DNA of 25,400 nucleotides. Source: Bacteroidales bacterium UBA3290 (GTDB taxonomy: Bacteria; Bacteroidota; Bacteroidia; Bacteroidales; UBA932). Where the stretch lies: contig DETK01000001.1 in NCBI GenBank assembly GCA_002361615.1, positions 1 through 25,400 of the forward strand. The letters are read 5' to 3'. The notes beneath the pieces were generated by a model. The model made no database searches and was not told the origin of the DNA. It saw only the letters and a program-made list of their open reading frames with translations. Every line of letters starts with the position of its first letter. Position 1 is the first letter of the stretch. Shown here piece after piece: positions 7,959 to 16,231 of the stretch. The position numbers and the translations under genes are program-made.

Positions 7959-7975
7959 TGACTTCCACGAAGTCA
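7959..7975. repeat. 7-bp hairpin with 3-nt loop
   Basis: TGACTTC-CAC-GAAGTCA, a perfect small palindrome starting one base after repeat copy 2. There is no following T run, so an intrinsic terminator is not supported. Its role is unknown. Confidence 0.5.
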
Positions 7976-8001
7976 ACGGAAATATCCTGTCATCGCACCG
8001 G

Positions 8002-8173
8002 TTTTGCAACCATCGCGCGGCCGGGTGAAACCCAACCGGTTGCTTCACAGACAGTTATCGTTTGCCCCGCCGCGCGGTCCCTTACCACGCCGTGGAACCA
8101 AGCGGGGCGGAAAAATCGATGATGCTGAATATCAGAGCATTGCGCAATCGCCGGCCGCGCGATGGTTGCAAAA
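8002..8173. repeat. 172-bp structured element bounded by a perfect 23-bp inverted repeat
   Basis: The arms at 8002-8024 (starting TTTTGCAACCATCGCGC) and 8151-8173 (ending GCGATGGTTGCAAAA) are perfect reverse complements over 23 bp. The 126-bp interior holds further palindromes: CAACCGGTTG (8033-8042) between GTGAA and TTCAC, and GCCCCGC/GCGGGGC (8064-8070 and 8102-8108) enclosing CCACGCCGTGG. No convincing open frame or flanking target duplication is seen. This fits a MITE-like or dispersed intergenic repeat. It fills most of the gene-free stretch 7959-8313. Confidence 0.8.
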
Positions 8174-8263
8174 GAAGATAAACCAATTATCACGACAAGC
8201 CAGGATTGAGAGTCCATTTTCCTTGTTCCGACGGAATCCCGGGCGTTTTTCCGCCGTTTTTCG

Positions 8264-8271
8264 TATCTTTG
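8264..8271 (+). promoter_or_regulatory. Bacteroidetes -7 promoter element of the corrinoid block
   Basis: TATCTTTG is an exact TAnnTTTG match, 42 bp before ATG 8314, with T-rich sequence (8246-8250) about 14 bp upstream. No cobalamin riboswitch box is visible before this block, unlike the receptor operon downstream. Confidence 0.6.
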
Positions 8272-8313
8272 AAGGTTGAACACGATGTTGAATAACCGAA
8301 AACGACAAGCGAT

Positions 8314-9687
8314 ATGAAAAAAAGTGCACTTCTTCTCGTAATCCTGCTGGCGGTGATGCCGATGGCGGGATGGGCGCAGCATCATCCGCGGGTTTCCGAC
8401 AAGGAACTCGTGAGCGTGATCTGGGCGATGGGACAGATGTATCCCGAAGGTTTCACTCTCAGTCTCGACTCCCTCCGGCAGCCGACCAAGGGACTGGCCG
8501 TCTCCTACAAGGCCACGCAGAACAGCTTCGACAAGAAAAGCCTGCCGGCCGTGATCAAACATGCCCACGCCCACGACAACATCGTGGGAGGATGGTACGA
8601 TCCCGAGGAGGACAAGTACTATTTCGACAGCTCCACCATCTTCCCCGAAGACAGCCTCGAAGCCGCGCTGGCCTTCGCCCGGGAAAACGGGCAGCATACC
8701 GTGTATGACCTGGGCAAGCGCATCAATGTCAAGAGCAACTACGAGCAGGAAGATATCCGCATCATCCTCGACACCGATATGGGCAGCTCGACCGACGACC
8801 TGTTCGCCCTGATGATGCTCTACCGCTATATGGATATGCAGCGCTGCAAGCTCATCGGCGTGATCGTCGACCGGATGGGCAAGGCCAATGCCGACATCGT
8901 CGATGCGATGAACCTCTACTACGGCTACCCCGATATCCCGATCGGTCTGGAAACCAAGGGTGTCGAACATCCGCCGGTGTGGATCCCCTATCATAACCTG
9001 GCCTACGCCAGGACCGTCAACTCCGAACTGATGTTCAAGCGCTCGATCGGCGACGACGGCTCCTACCAGGAAGCCTACAAGCTGTACCGTAAGCTCCTCA
9101 GCGAGCAGCCCGACAAATCCGTGACCATCGCGTCCATCGGCTTCGTGACCTCGCTGGCCCGCCTGCTCGAATCCGGTCCGGATGAATACTCCCCGCTCAA
9201 TGGCGTCGAACTGGTGCGCCGCAAGGTCAAGGCCATCTATGCGATGGGCGGCGTGTTCGGAAAAGCCGTGGAGCCCGACTATAACTTCCTGCAGGCCATC
9301 GACTTCTCGCTCAAGTTCTTCGAGCTGCTGCCCAAAGAAGTGGACGTGGTGTTCTCGCCGGGCGAAGTGGGCGACCCGCTCGACTACCGGCCCGAACAAG
9401 TGATCGCCGACCTCGACTGGACAGACTGCCATCCCATCAAATGGACCTACCAGTTCCTCAACTGCGACACCGGCCAGAAGATGTGGGACCCGCAGGCAGT
9501 AATCAACGCCGTGGAAGGCGACGACCTCTATAAACTCTCACCCCGCGGCTGGGTCAAACTCACCCCTGCCGGCGAAACCCTCTTCACCCCCGATCCGAAA
9601 GGAAATGCCCGCTACCAGTACCCCGGCGACCCGGTGTGGTGCGACCTCGTCCTGAAATATATCCGCCTGATGGCGATCCAGCACTGA
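8314..9687 (+). CDS. Secreted inosine-uridine nucleoside hydrolase-like protein with an extra N-terminal domain
   Basis: A 457-residue exported protein. Residues 1-22 form a Sec signal peptide ending GWAQ. The C-terminal half (about 148-440) is a nucleoside hydrolase domain with the metal-binding aspartate cluster DTDMGSSTDDLFAL (Asp153, Asp155, Asp161, Asp162), one residue longer than the classic DTDPGxDDAxAL, and later AIYAMGGVFG and PDYNFLQAIDF motifs. Residues about 25-140, including GLAVSYKATQNSF and VGGWYDPEEDKYYFDSS, form a separate domain that I do not associate with nucleoside hydrolases. The family cleaves the N-glycosidic bond of ribonucleosides. Here the enzyme would act in the periplasm or outside the cell. 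The stop is 8 nt before the adenosyltransferase gene, suggesting co-transcription; a link to nucleotide-loop or lower-ligand salvage is possible but inferred. Confidence 0.82.
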   Translation: MKKSALLLVILLAVMPMAGWAQHHPRVSDKELVSVIWAMGQMYPEGFTLSLDSLRQPTKGLAVSYKATQNSFDKKSLPAVIKHAHAHDNIVGGWYDPEEDKYYFDSSTIFPEDSLEAALAFARENGQHTVYDLGKRINVKSNYEQEDIRIILDTDMGSSTDDLFALMMLYRYMDMQRCKLIGVIVDRMGKANADIVDAMNLYYGYPDIPIGLETKGVEHPPVWIPYHNLAYARTVNSELMFKRSIGDDGSYQEAYKLYRKLLSEQPDKSVTIASIGFVTSLARLLESGPDEYSPLNGVELVRRKVKAIYAMGGVFGKAVEPDYNFLQAIDFSLKFFELLPKEVDVVFSPGEVGDPLDYRPEQVIADLDWTDCHPIKWTYQFLNCDTGQKMWDPQAVINAVEGDDLYKLSPRGWVKLTPAGETLFTPDPKGNARYQYPGDPVWCDLVLKYIRLMAIQH

Positions 9688-9695
9688 TTTTTCTC

Positions 9696-10262
9696 ATGAA
9701 CCGAATCTATACCCGGACGGGCGACGCCGGGACCACCGGTATCCACGGCGGCGCCCGGGTGCCCAAAGACGACATCCGTATCGAAGCCAACGGCGACCTC
9801 GACGAACTCAATTGCCAGATTGGCGTCGTCCGCTCGATGAGCGCCGGCGCCTCGTTCGACGCCATCCTCCACGACATCCAGAAAAACCTGATGACCGTGA
9901 TGAGCCTCGTGGCGACCCCGTCGGAAGAACGCGACAAGAACCCCAATCCCCTGCCCGAAGACCTCGTGGCCACGTGCGAAGCCACGATGGATGCGTTGAC
10001 CGAGAACGCCGGTCCCGCCCTGCACTTCCTGCTGCCCGGCGGCACGCCGCTGGCCGCGCGGCTGCAACTGGCCCGGGCCGTCTGCCGCCGCGCCGAACGC
10101 CGCCTCTGGACCCTCAACCGCCAGGATCCCGTCCCCGAAGAAATCCTCAAATACATCAACCGCCTCTCCGACCTGCTGTTCGTGATGGCCCGCTGCGAAC
10201 TCGCGCGCCAAGACTGGCCCGAGGAACGCTGGCAGGCCTTCTCCTACAAGAACCAGCTATGA
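9696..10262 (+). CDS. pduO: PduO-type ATP:cob(I)alamin adenosyltransferase
   Basis: A 188-residue protein beginning MNRIYTRTGDAGTTGIHGG, the ATP-binding signature of PduO-type enzymes, followed by the family's NGDLDELNCQIGVVRS. LPGGTPLAARLQLARAVCRRAERR and the closing YINRLSDLLFVMAR complete the trimeric helical-bundle fold. It transfers the 5'-deoxyadenosyl group of ATP to cob(I)alamin or a precursor corrinoid in the cytoplasm. ATG 9696 was chosen because the signature starts there; an in-frame extension upstream overlaps the nucleoside hydrolase gene and adds no family sequence. The stop TGA overlaps the cobQ ATG (ATGA). Confidence 0.93.
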   Translation: MNRIYTRTGDAGTTGIHGGARVPKDDIRIEANGDLDELNCQIGVVRSMSAGASFDAILHDIQKNLMTVMSLVATPSEERDKNPNPLPEDLVATCEATMDALTENAGPALHFLLPGGTPLAARLQLARAVCRRAERRLWTLNRQDPVPEEILKYINRLSDLLFVMARCELARQDWPEERWQAFSYKNQL

Positions 10263-11755
10263 AAGAACGCCTCCATCCCGTGATGTTCGCCGGAACAGGC
10301 AGCGACGTGGGCAAGAGCATCATCGCCACGGCGTTCTGCCGGATCTTCCGCCAGGACGGATACAACCCTGCCCCGTTCAAGGCACAGAACATGGCGTTGA
10401 ACTCCTTCGCCACGGAGGACGGGCTGGAGATCGGGCGGGCGCAGGCCGTCCAGGCCGAAGCCGCCGGCGTCGCCTGCCACACCGATATGAATCCGCTGCT
10501 GCTCAAGCCCCAGAGCGACCACACCTCCCAAGTGGTGCTCAACGGCCGGCCCATCGGCAACCGCGACGCCTACGACTACTTCCGCAAGGAAGGCCGGGCC
10601 GAGTTGCGCGAGGCCGTGTATGCCGCCTTCGACCGGCTGGCTGCCCGCTACAACCCTGTCGTGATGGAAGGTGCCGGCAGCCTGGCCGAGATCAACCTGC
10701 GCGACTCCGACCTGGTGAACGTCCCGATGGCGATGCACGCCGGCGCCGACATCATCCTGGTGGGCGACATCGACCGCGGCGGCGTCTTCGCCAGCGTCTA
10801 TGGCTCGGTGATGCTGCTGCGCCCCGAAGAGCGGCGCTGCGTGAAAGGGATTCTGATCAATAAGTTCCGGGGCGACCTGCGGCTCTTCGAAGAGGGCCGG
10901 AAGATGCTCGAGGAACTGTGCGGGATTCCGGTGCTGGGCGTCGTGCCGTACTATCACGACATCCACATCGAAGAGGAGGATTCCGTGGCGCTCGCGGCCA
11001 AGAGCGCCGCGGCCCAGCGGGGCAAGATCAACGTGGCGGTGGTCCTGCTGCGCCACATCAGCAACTTTACCGACTTCGACTCTTTGGAGCGCGACCCGCG
11101 AGTACACCTGTTCTACAGCAATAATGTAGATGAGCTCGCCAAGGCCGACATCCTCATCCTCCCGGGCAGCAAGAGCACGCTCGACGACCTGTACGAGTTG
11201 CGCCGCAACGGCGTAGCGCAGGCCATCCTGCGCGCACGGCGTGAAGGCGCCACGGTGCTGGGCATCTGCGGCGGCTACCAGATGATGGGCGTTCAGATCC
11301 GCGACCCGCACCACGTCGAAGGCGACATCGAAGCGATGCCCGGACTCGGCCTGCTTCCGATGACCACCGAAATGCTGGGCGAGAAAGTGACCCGCCAGGT
11401 ACGTTTTACCTTCGCCGACAAGCCTGACAATCAGATGGAAGGCTATGAGATCCATATGGGCGAGACGCTACCCGTGGAAGGCAGCGCCTTCCAGCCCCTG
11501 AACCGCCTCGCTGACGGACAGGACGACGGCTGCCTCGTCGATGAGAAATGTATGGGCAGCTACATCCACGGCATCTTAGACAACCCCGCCTTCATCGACC
11601 GCCTCCTCGCCCCCCACGGCGCGAAACTGACCGAAGCCGCCACCGCCTTCGACTACCACGCCTTCAAAGAAGAACAATACGACAAGCTCGCCGACCACGT
11701 CCGCAGATATGTGGACGTGCCGAAGCTTTACGAAATCTTACGCGGAGAACGATGA
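10259..11755 (+). CDS. cobQ: Cobyric acid synthase CobQ/CbiP
   Basis: A 498-residue glutamine-dependent amidase that amidates positions b, d, e and g of adenosylcobyrinic acid a,c-diamide. The N-terminal dethiobiotin synthetase-like ATPase domain has GTGSDVGKS (12-20) and KAQNMALNSF (41-50), then EGAGSLAEINL and GDIDRGGVFAS. The C-terminal class I glutaminase domain has LPGSKSTLDDL, the nucleophile cysteine in GICGGYQMMG and the late GSYIHGILDN histidine. Its length is normal for the family. The start at 10259 overlaps the adenosyltransferase stop and its own stop overlaps the cobD start, both as ATGA, so expression is translationally coupled. A longer upstream frame exists but only shadows pduO. 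Confidence 0.95.
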   Translation: MKERLHPVMFAGTGSDVGKSIIATAFCRIFRQDGYNPAPFKAQNMALNSFATEDGLEIGRAQAVQAEAAGVACHTDMNPLLLKPQSDHTSQVVLNGRPIGNRDAYDYFRKEGRAELREAVYAAFDRLAARYNPVVMEGAGSLAEINLRDSDLVNVPMAMHAGADIILVGDIDRGGVFASVYGSVMLLRPEERRCVKGILINKFRGDLRLFEEGRKMLEELCGIPVLGVVPYYHDIHIEEEDSVALAAKSAAAQRGKINVAVVLLRHISNFTDFDSLERDPRVHLFYSNNVDELAKADILILPGSKSTLDDLYELRRNGVAQAILRARREGATVLGICGGYQMMGVQIRDPHHVEGDIEAMPGLGLLPMTTEMLGEKVTRQVRFTFADKPDNQMEGYEIHMGETLPVEGSAFQPLNRLADGQDDGCLVDEKCMGSYIHGILDNPAFIDRLLAPHGAKLTEAATAFDYHAFKEEQYDKLADHVRRYVDVPKLYEILRGER

Positions 11756-12852
11756 TCAACGGTCACGGTGACGATGCCTTCCGCTACGGTCGCCCCATTG
11801 TGGCGAACTTCAGTTCCAACGTCTATGGCCACGTGGATCTGACGCCGCTGAAAGCGCATCTGCGCGAGCGGCTCGACGCCATCGGCCATTATCCCGAGCC
11901 GGAACCCTACACGCTCGAGCGCGCCCTCGCCGCCCGGCACGGCATCGCCCCCGGATCCGTCTGCGTCACCGCCGGCGCCACCGAGGCCATCTACCTGACC
12001 GCCCACGCCTTCGCCGGCACCCACGCCACCATCCTCACCCCCACCTTCAGCGAATACGCCGACGCCTGCCGACTGTACGGTCTCCCCTGCAGCTGCGGAG
12101 AGGCGCGGGTTGGCCTGGTGGAGCGCCACGGTTCTTTTCGGGCCAAGCGCCCCCGCTGGCCCGAAAAAGGTTCTGGCGCGCGACGGGAAAGCCTCCCCGT
12201 AACTGCACGGGAGACCGTCTGGCTATGCAATCCGAACAACCCGACGGGGACTGTCATTCCGAAGGAGCAGTTGATGAAGGCTTTTGAAAAGCAGCCGGAG
12301 ACGGTTTTCGTTGTTGACCAATCGTATGGATTCTTTACGCGGGAGCCGCTGCTGAGCGCCGCGGAGGCGGTGGCGTATCCCAACGTCGTCCAACTCCATT
12401 CGATGACCAAACGCTATGCGATGCCTGGCATCCGCCTCGGGTATATCACGGCCTGCCCGCAGCTGCTGGAACGCATCCGCGCCGTGCGGATGCCCTGGAG
12501 TGTCAATGCACTGGCAATCGAAGCCGGACTGTATCTCTGCAAGCATCCCGATACGGCGCCCATCGACCTCGATGCGTTGCTGGCTGAAACCCAGCGCCTT
12601 CACACTGCCCTCAATGCCATCCCCGGCGTCACGGCGGAGCCGACGCAGACCCATTTCTTCCTCTGCCATCTCACCGAAGGCCGCGCCTCAGACCTCAAGC
12701 AGTGGCTGGCTGAGACGCGCGGCATCCTGATTCGCGATGCGTCCAATTTCGAAGGGCTCGATGCCGGCCATTTCCGCATCGCCACCCAGACGCCGGCAGA
12801 AAACGACGCCCTGGTGGAAGCCATCCGAATCTATCTGGAGGAACCCCGATGA
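11752..12852 (+). CDS. cobD: L-threonine-O-3-phosphate decarboxylase CobD (PLP-dependent)
   Basis: A 366-residue fold type I PLP enzyme of the histidinol-phosphate aminotransferase/CobD group. Visible features: VTAGATEAIY (72-81), NPNNPTG (160-166), the PLP-binding lysine in SMTKRYAMPGIRLGY (Lys220) and the C-terminal FRIATQT arginine. In corrinoid synthesis it makes (R)-1-amino-2-propanol phosphate, the linker attached by CbiB, whose gene follows with an ATGA overlap. A histidinol-phosphate aminotransferase role is less likely given the neighbours. Residues about 117-153 form an Arg/Pro-rich stretch (HGSFRAKRPRWPEKGSGARR) that looks unlike the family and is encoded by a strong DNA hairpin at 12135-12167. 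It falls just before the NPNNPTG strand, so the enzyme may still fold. Confidence 0.88.
   Translation: MINGHGDDAFRYGRPIVANFSSNVYGHVDLTPLKAHLRERLDAIGHYPEPEPYTLERALAARHGIAPGSVCVTAGATEAIYLTAHAFAGTHATILTPTFSEYADACRLYGLPCSCGEARVGLVERHGSFRAKRPRWPEKGSGARRESLPVTARETVWLCNPNNPTGTVIPKEQLMKAFEKQPETVFVVDQSYGFFTREPLLSAAEAVAYPNVVQLHSMTKRYAMPGIRLGYITACPQLLERIRAVRMPWSVNALAIEAGLYLCKHPDTAPIDLDALLAETQRLHTALNAIPGVTAEPTQTHFFLCHLTEGRASDLKQWLAETRGILIRDASNFEGLDAGHFRIATQTPAENDALVEAIRIYLEEPR
12135..12167. repeat. 11-bp perfect hairpin inside the cobD reading frame
   Basis: TTTTCGGGCCA (12135-12145) and TGGCCCGAAAA (12157-12167) are perfect inverted copies around an 11-nt loop. A second stem, CTCCCCGT/ACGGGAG with one bulged C, follows at about 12194-12214. 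Together they underlie the Arg-rich segment of CobD and resemble a palindromic element inserted in frame. Confidence 0.75.
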
Positions 12853-13793
12853 GCCGCATCCTTACCCTCCTGGCCGGCTGGCTCTTCGACTTGCTGATCG
12901 GCGACCCCGCGTGGCTGCCCCACCCGGTCGTGGGCTTTGGCAAACTGATCGCCGCCGGTGAAAAACGCTGGAACCAAGGTGAAAACCGGCGCCGGAAAGG
13001 CGCCTGGATGGCCATCGGCCTTGTGCTGGGCATCTTCCTGCTTACACTAGCGGTTCAGCTCGGCCTGCGGGCGGCCGGCGAAGCCCTGCACATCGGAGCG
13101 TGGCTGCAATGGATCTTCGACGCAGTGCTGATCTTCTTCTGCCTGGCCGGCACGACCCTCATCCGCGAAGTGCGTGAAGTGTTCCGCGCCGTGGACCGCT
13201 CTCTCGAAGAAGGGCGGACGCAGGTAGCCCGCATCGTGGGCCGGGACACTTCTGATCTTTCGGCCCAGGAGATCCGCACCGCAGCCCTGGAGACCCTGGC
13301 GGAGAACCTCAACGACGGCGTCATCGCCCCCCTCTTCTGGCTGGCTGTGCTCGGCGTGCCCGGGATGGTGGCCTACAAGATGGTCAACACGCTCGACTCG
13401 ATGATCGGCTACCGCAACGAACGCTACCTGGACTTCGGCCGCTTCGCCGCACGGCTCGACGACGTGGCGGGATGGATTCCCGCCCGCCTGACCGCTTTCC
13501 TGATGCTGCTCGTGTCCGGTAAACTCGGCAAAATAGCGTGGGTCCACGAAAACGGCTGCAAGCATCTGAGTCCCAACTCCGGCCATCCCGAAGCCGCCCT
13601 GGCCGCCATCCTCGACTGCCGCTTCGGCGGCCCCCACAACTATTTCGGCGAAGAAGTGTGGAAGCCTTTCATCGGCGAAAACGACCGCACGCTGACCACC
13701 GCCGATATGCAGCGCGCAGTCCGCGTCAACCGCGCCGCCGAAATCGCAATGGTCGTGCTGACCGCCGCCGTCTTTCTTCTGCTGAATCCTTAA
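12849..13793 (+). CDS. cbiB: Adenosylcobinamide-phosphate synthase CbiB
   Basis: A 314-residue polytopic inner-membrane protein of the CbiB/CobD(B. megaterium) family, which joins aminopropanol phosphate to adenosylcobyric acid. The start has the family signature GWLFDLLIGDPAWLPHPVVGFGKLI. Later come ETLAENLNDGVIAPLFW (about 155-171), MVNTLDSMIGYRNERY (about 185-200) and NSGHPEAALAAILDCRFGGPHNYFG near residue 250. Membrane segments are apparent near residues 55-75, 85-105, 163-180, 210-226 and 298-312. Its ATG overlaps the cobD stop as ATGA. It is the last gene of the chained pduO-cobQ-cobD-cbiB unit; the next gene has its own promoter and riboswitch. Nicotinate-mononucleotide and guanylyl steps (CobU, CobS, CobT) are not encoded in this window. 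Confidence 0.95.
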   Translation: MSRILTLLAGWLFDLLIGDPAWLPHPVVGFGKLIAAGEKRWNQGENRRRKGAWMAIGLVLGIFLLTLAVQLGLRAAGEALHIGAWLQWIFDAVLIFFCLAGTTLIREVREVFRAVDRSLEEGRTQVARIVGRDTSDLSAQEIRTAALETLAENLNDGVIAPLFWLAVLGVPGMVAYKMVNTLDSMIGYRNERYLDFGRFAARLDDVAGWIPARLTAFLMLLVSGKLGKIAWVHENGCKHLSPNSGHPEAALAAILDCRFGGPHNYFGEEVWKPFIGENDRTLTTADMQRAVRVNRAAEIAMVVLTAAVFLLLNP

Positions 13794-13814
13794 TCATCCT
13801 ATCGAAATATTGCT

Positions 13815-13822
13815 TATATTTG
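13815..13822 (+). promoter_or_regulatory. Bacteroidetes -7 promoter element driving the riboswitch
   Basis: TATATTTG is an exact TAnnTTTG match 20 nt after the cbiB stop and immediately before the start of the aptamer, so transcription would begin close to the first P1 stem. Confidence 0.65.
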
Positions 13823-13826
13823 CCCC

Positions 13827-14034
13827 CGATTCGGGTAATCGGGCGGCCTGGTGCCGCGCCGATGCAAGGGAACCCGGTGGAAAACCGGGGCTGTACCTGC
13901 AGCTGTGATCCCCTTCAGGGTCCGTCTCACAATCGCCACTGAGCGCAGCGCTCCCCCTCTCTGGAAGGTGCGGAAACTGCAAAGCTTGGGAAGGCGGGGC
14001 GGACCGGGGAAAGCCAGAAGACCTGCCGGAATCG
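13827..14034 (+). ncRNA. Cobalamin riboswitch
   Basis: The 3' part carries AGCCAGAAGACCTGCC at 14012-14027, an exact match to the B12 box consensus AGYCMGRARACCTGCC. Upstream are the aptamer core segments GCAAGGGAACCCGGTGGAAAA and GGGGCTGTACC...GCAGCTGTGATCCC in the expected order. CGATTC (13827-13832) pairs with GAATCG (14029-14034) to close a P1 stem, giving about 208 nt. The ATG of the receptor gene lies 41 nt further on, so control could act on translation initiation or by termination; no clear terminator with a U tract is seen, which favours translation. High adenosyl- or aquocobalamin is expected to switch the receptor operon off. Confidence 0.93.
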
Positions 14035-14074
14035 TATTGTAACACGCGCGTTCAGGATTAAGCGCCTGCGGGAA

Positions 14075-16231
14075 ATGAAGACATTACGGATCCTGTTCAT
14101 AGGGTGTGCCCTGTTGCTCACCCATTTGCTGGCAGCGCAATCGTATCTGCAAGACACGATTCCGCAGACCGTCGTCACGGCCACCGGCACGCAGCATCTG
14201 CTCAAGGACGTACCCGTGCAGACGGAAGTCATCACGAGCAAGATGCTGGAGAACTATGCCGGACGCTCGCTCGAAGACATCCTGGGCGGCCTGACCGCCT
14301 CGTTCGCCTTCAACGAAGATGACATGGGCTCCCATATGCAGCTCAACGGCCTGGGCAACAGCTATATCCTGATCCTGATCGACGGCAAGCGCATCCACGG
14401 TGACGTGGGCGGCGAAAACGACTTGTCGCTGATCGATCCGCGCAACATCGAAAAGATCGAGATCGTCAAGGGCGCTTCATCCGCCCTCTACGGCAGCGAC
14501 GCCATCGCCGGCGTGATCAACATCATCACGCGCAAGCACCGCGAGGAAGGCCTGCTGCTGGAGAACAGCACGCGCGGCGGATCTTATTTGGATCTGCGCC
14601 AGCACAACGCCATCGGCTTGAAATACGGCCGTTTCAGCTCGCTGACCAACTTCCAGCTCCAACATTCCGACGGCTGGCAGAACACCTCCGTGGAGCACAC
14701 CACGGGCACCCAGGCGCCCGTGACCGATTCGCAGAACAAGACCGTGAACCGGCACACCAACGCGCAGGTCGGCGAGCAGCTCACCTTCACCGCCTCCGAC
14801 AAACTGGAGTTCTATGCCGGCGGAACCCTCTACGGCAAACGCATCTACCGTCCCAACGGCAAATATGCCCAGTTCGACGTCCACACCTACGACCTGCAAT
14901 ACCGCAACGCTTCGGCCTCGACCGGCCTCCGCTGGAAGCCCAACAAGACCGACGTCGTAACCTTCGACCTCGACTGGAACCGGCACGCCTATATGTATTA
15001 CTTCACCGCCACTACGCTGGTGGAGGACTACGAGAAGAGCAAGGGTACCCTCTATTATCCTTATTACCCGTATCTGCCCGACCAGACCGAGATGCAGAGC
15101 GACCAGCGCCGCACAATGGCCAGCTTGAAAGGCGTCTTCTCATTGCCCGCCGACAATCTCCTCAACACCGGCGTGGAGTACCGCTACGACTGGCTCTATG
15201 CGCCCAACCGCGTGGTAGGCGGCACCGTCAGCGACTGGACGGCCGCGGTCTATGCCCAGGATGAATGGCAGCGCGATTTCGGCCACAACCGGATCCAGCT
15301 GGCCGGCGGCGCGCGACTGACCTGGAACGGCCAGTTCGGCATCAAAGTCACGCCCAAGGTCTCCGCGATGCTGGCACTCGGGCTCCCCTGGCGCATCCGC
15401 GCCACCTGGAGCCAGGGCTTCAAGACCCCTACGCCCAAGGAATTGCACTACCGCTACGTCAAGCAGATGAGCGGCACATATCTCTACCTGGGCAACCAGG
15501 GACTGCGCCCACAGACCAGCAACTATTTCTCGCTGGGCGGGGAATACACGCTCTCGGGACTCAGCATCAACGTCACGGGCTATTACAACCGGGTCAAGGA
15601 TATGATCACGCTGGTGACCATCCCCAACTACGAGGCGCCGGCCGAATATATCATCCAGTACGATCCCGTCCGTACCCGGCAGTATCAGAACGTGGATGAC
15701 GCCCGTACGCTGGGCGTGGACCTGAGCTTCCGCTACAGCTTCCGCGACTGGGCCTTCGGGCTGGGCTACAGCTGGCTCGACACCGACGCCAACCAGTACG
15801 ATGCCGAGCACGACCGGATGCGGCAGGTAACGATCGACGGGACAGCCCACCACAAGGGCAACCTCTTCGTGACCTGGAACCACCGCTTCTCGCCCGACTA
15901 CCGGCTGAGCGCCGGTCTCTACGGGCGGATGTCCTCGAAGCGGCACTACCAGATCGACGGCGACGGCAAAGGTTATCAGATCTGGCGCATCTCGACCGGA
16001 CACGACCTGGGCCACTCCACCCGGACTTCGTGGCGGATCGAGGCGGGTGTGGACAACATCTTCAACTATGTGGACCGGACGCCCCACGGCCTGCACCTGG
16101 GCACGACGACGCCCGGCACGACATTCTACCTTGGCCTGACCGTCCGCTTCAACCAGGGCCGAAAGATCAGCGACAAATTCAACTCAACGATAAACAACAA
16201 CTACAATTCCAAACAAAATGAAGAAAACTAG
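14075..16231 (+). CDS. TonB-dependent outer-membrane receptor, BtuB-like
   Basis: A 718-residue receptor. The signal peptide (1-21) ends LLAAQ. A TonB box-like PQTVVTATG follows, then the plug with LEDILGGLTASF, LILIDGKRIHGDVGG, DPRNIEKIEIVKGASSALYGSDAIAGVINIIT, and a ~540-residue beta-barrel. It should import corrinoids or related tetrapyrroles with TonB energy; the riboswitch immediately upstream supports a cobalamin-related substrate. The barrel appears to finish at YLGLTVRF, with the terminal phenylalanine near residue 692. A 26-residue Asn-rich tail (NSTINNNYNS within it) follows and its codons overlap the next gene by 14 bp. Such tails after the last strand are unusual and may stem from loss of the original stop. 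Whether the substrate is cobalamin, cobinamide or another metalloporphyrin cannot be told from sequence. Confidence 0.9.
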   Translation: MKTLRILFIGCALLLTHLLAAQSYLQDTIPQTVVTATGTQHLLKDVPVQTEVITSKMLENYAGRSLEDILGGLTASFAFNEDDMGSHMQLNGLGNSYILILIDGKRIHGDVGGENDLSLIDPRNIEKIEIVKGASSALYGSDAIAGVINIITRKHREEGLLLENSTRGGSYLDLRQHNAIGLKYGRFSSLTNFQLQHSDGWQNTSVEHTTGTQAPVTDSQNKTVNRHTNAQVGEQLTFTASDKLEFYAGGTLYGKRIYRPNGKYAQFDVHTYDLQYRNASASTGLRWKPNKTDVVTFDLDWNRHAYMYYFTATTLVEDYEKSKGTLYYPYYPYLPDQTEMQSDQRRTMASLKGVFSLPADNLLNTGVEYRYDWLYAPNRVVGGTVSDWTAAVYAQDEWQRDFGHNRIQLAGGARLTWNGQFGIKVTPKVSAMLALGLPWRIRATWSQGFKTPTPKELHYRYVKQMSGTYLYLGNQGLRPQTSNYFSLGGEYTLSGLSINVTGYYNRVKDMITLVTIPNYEAPAEYIIQYDPVRTRQYQNVDDARTLGVDLSFRYSFRDWAFGLGYSWLDTDANQYDAEHDRMRQVTIDGTAHHKGNLFVTWNHRFSPDYRLSAGLYGRMSSKRHYQIDGDGKGYQIWRISTGHDLGHSTRTSWRIEAGVDNIFNYVDRTPHGLHLGTTTPGTTFYLGLTVRFNQGRKISDKFNSTINNNYNSKQNEEN

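Noticed and set aside
7990..9432. 480-codon minus-strand open frame opposite the nucleoside hydrolase gene
   Set aside because: It is antisense to a gene with clear family motifs and signal peptide; its His/Val/Asp-rich composition is typical of a shadow frame in GC-rich DNA.
10244..11455. 403-codon minus-strand open frame opposite cobQ
   Set aside because: Shadow of cobQ, whose motifs are complete; no recognisable domain on the minus strand.
12171..12225. B12-riboswitch-like core inside cobD (GGGAAAGCC...CCGTAACTGCACGGG)
   Set aside because: It superficially resembles the aptamer core, but no B12 box follows and it lies within a continuous coding frame.
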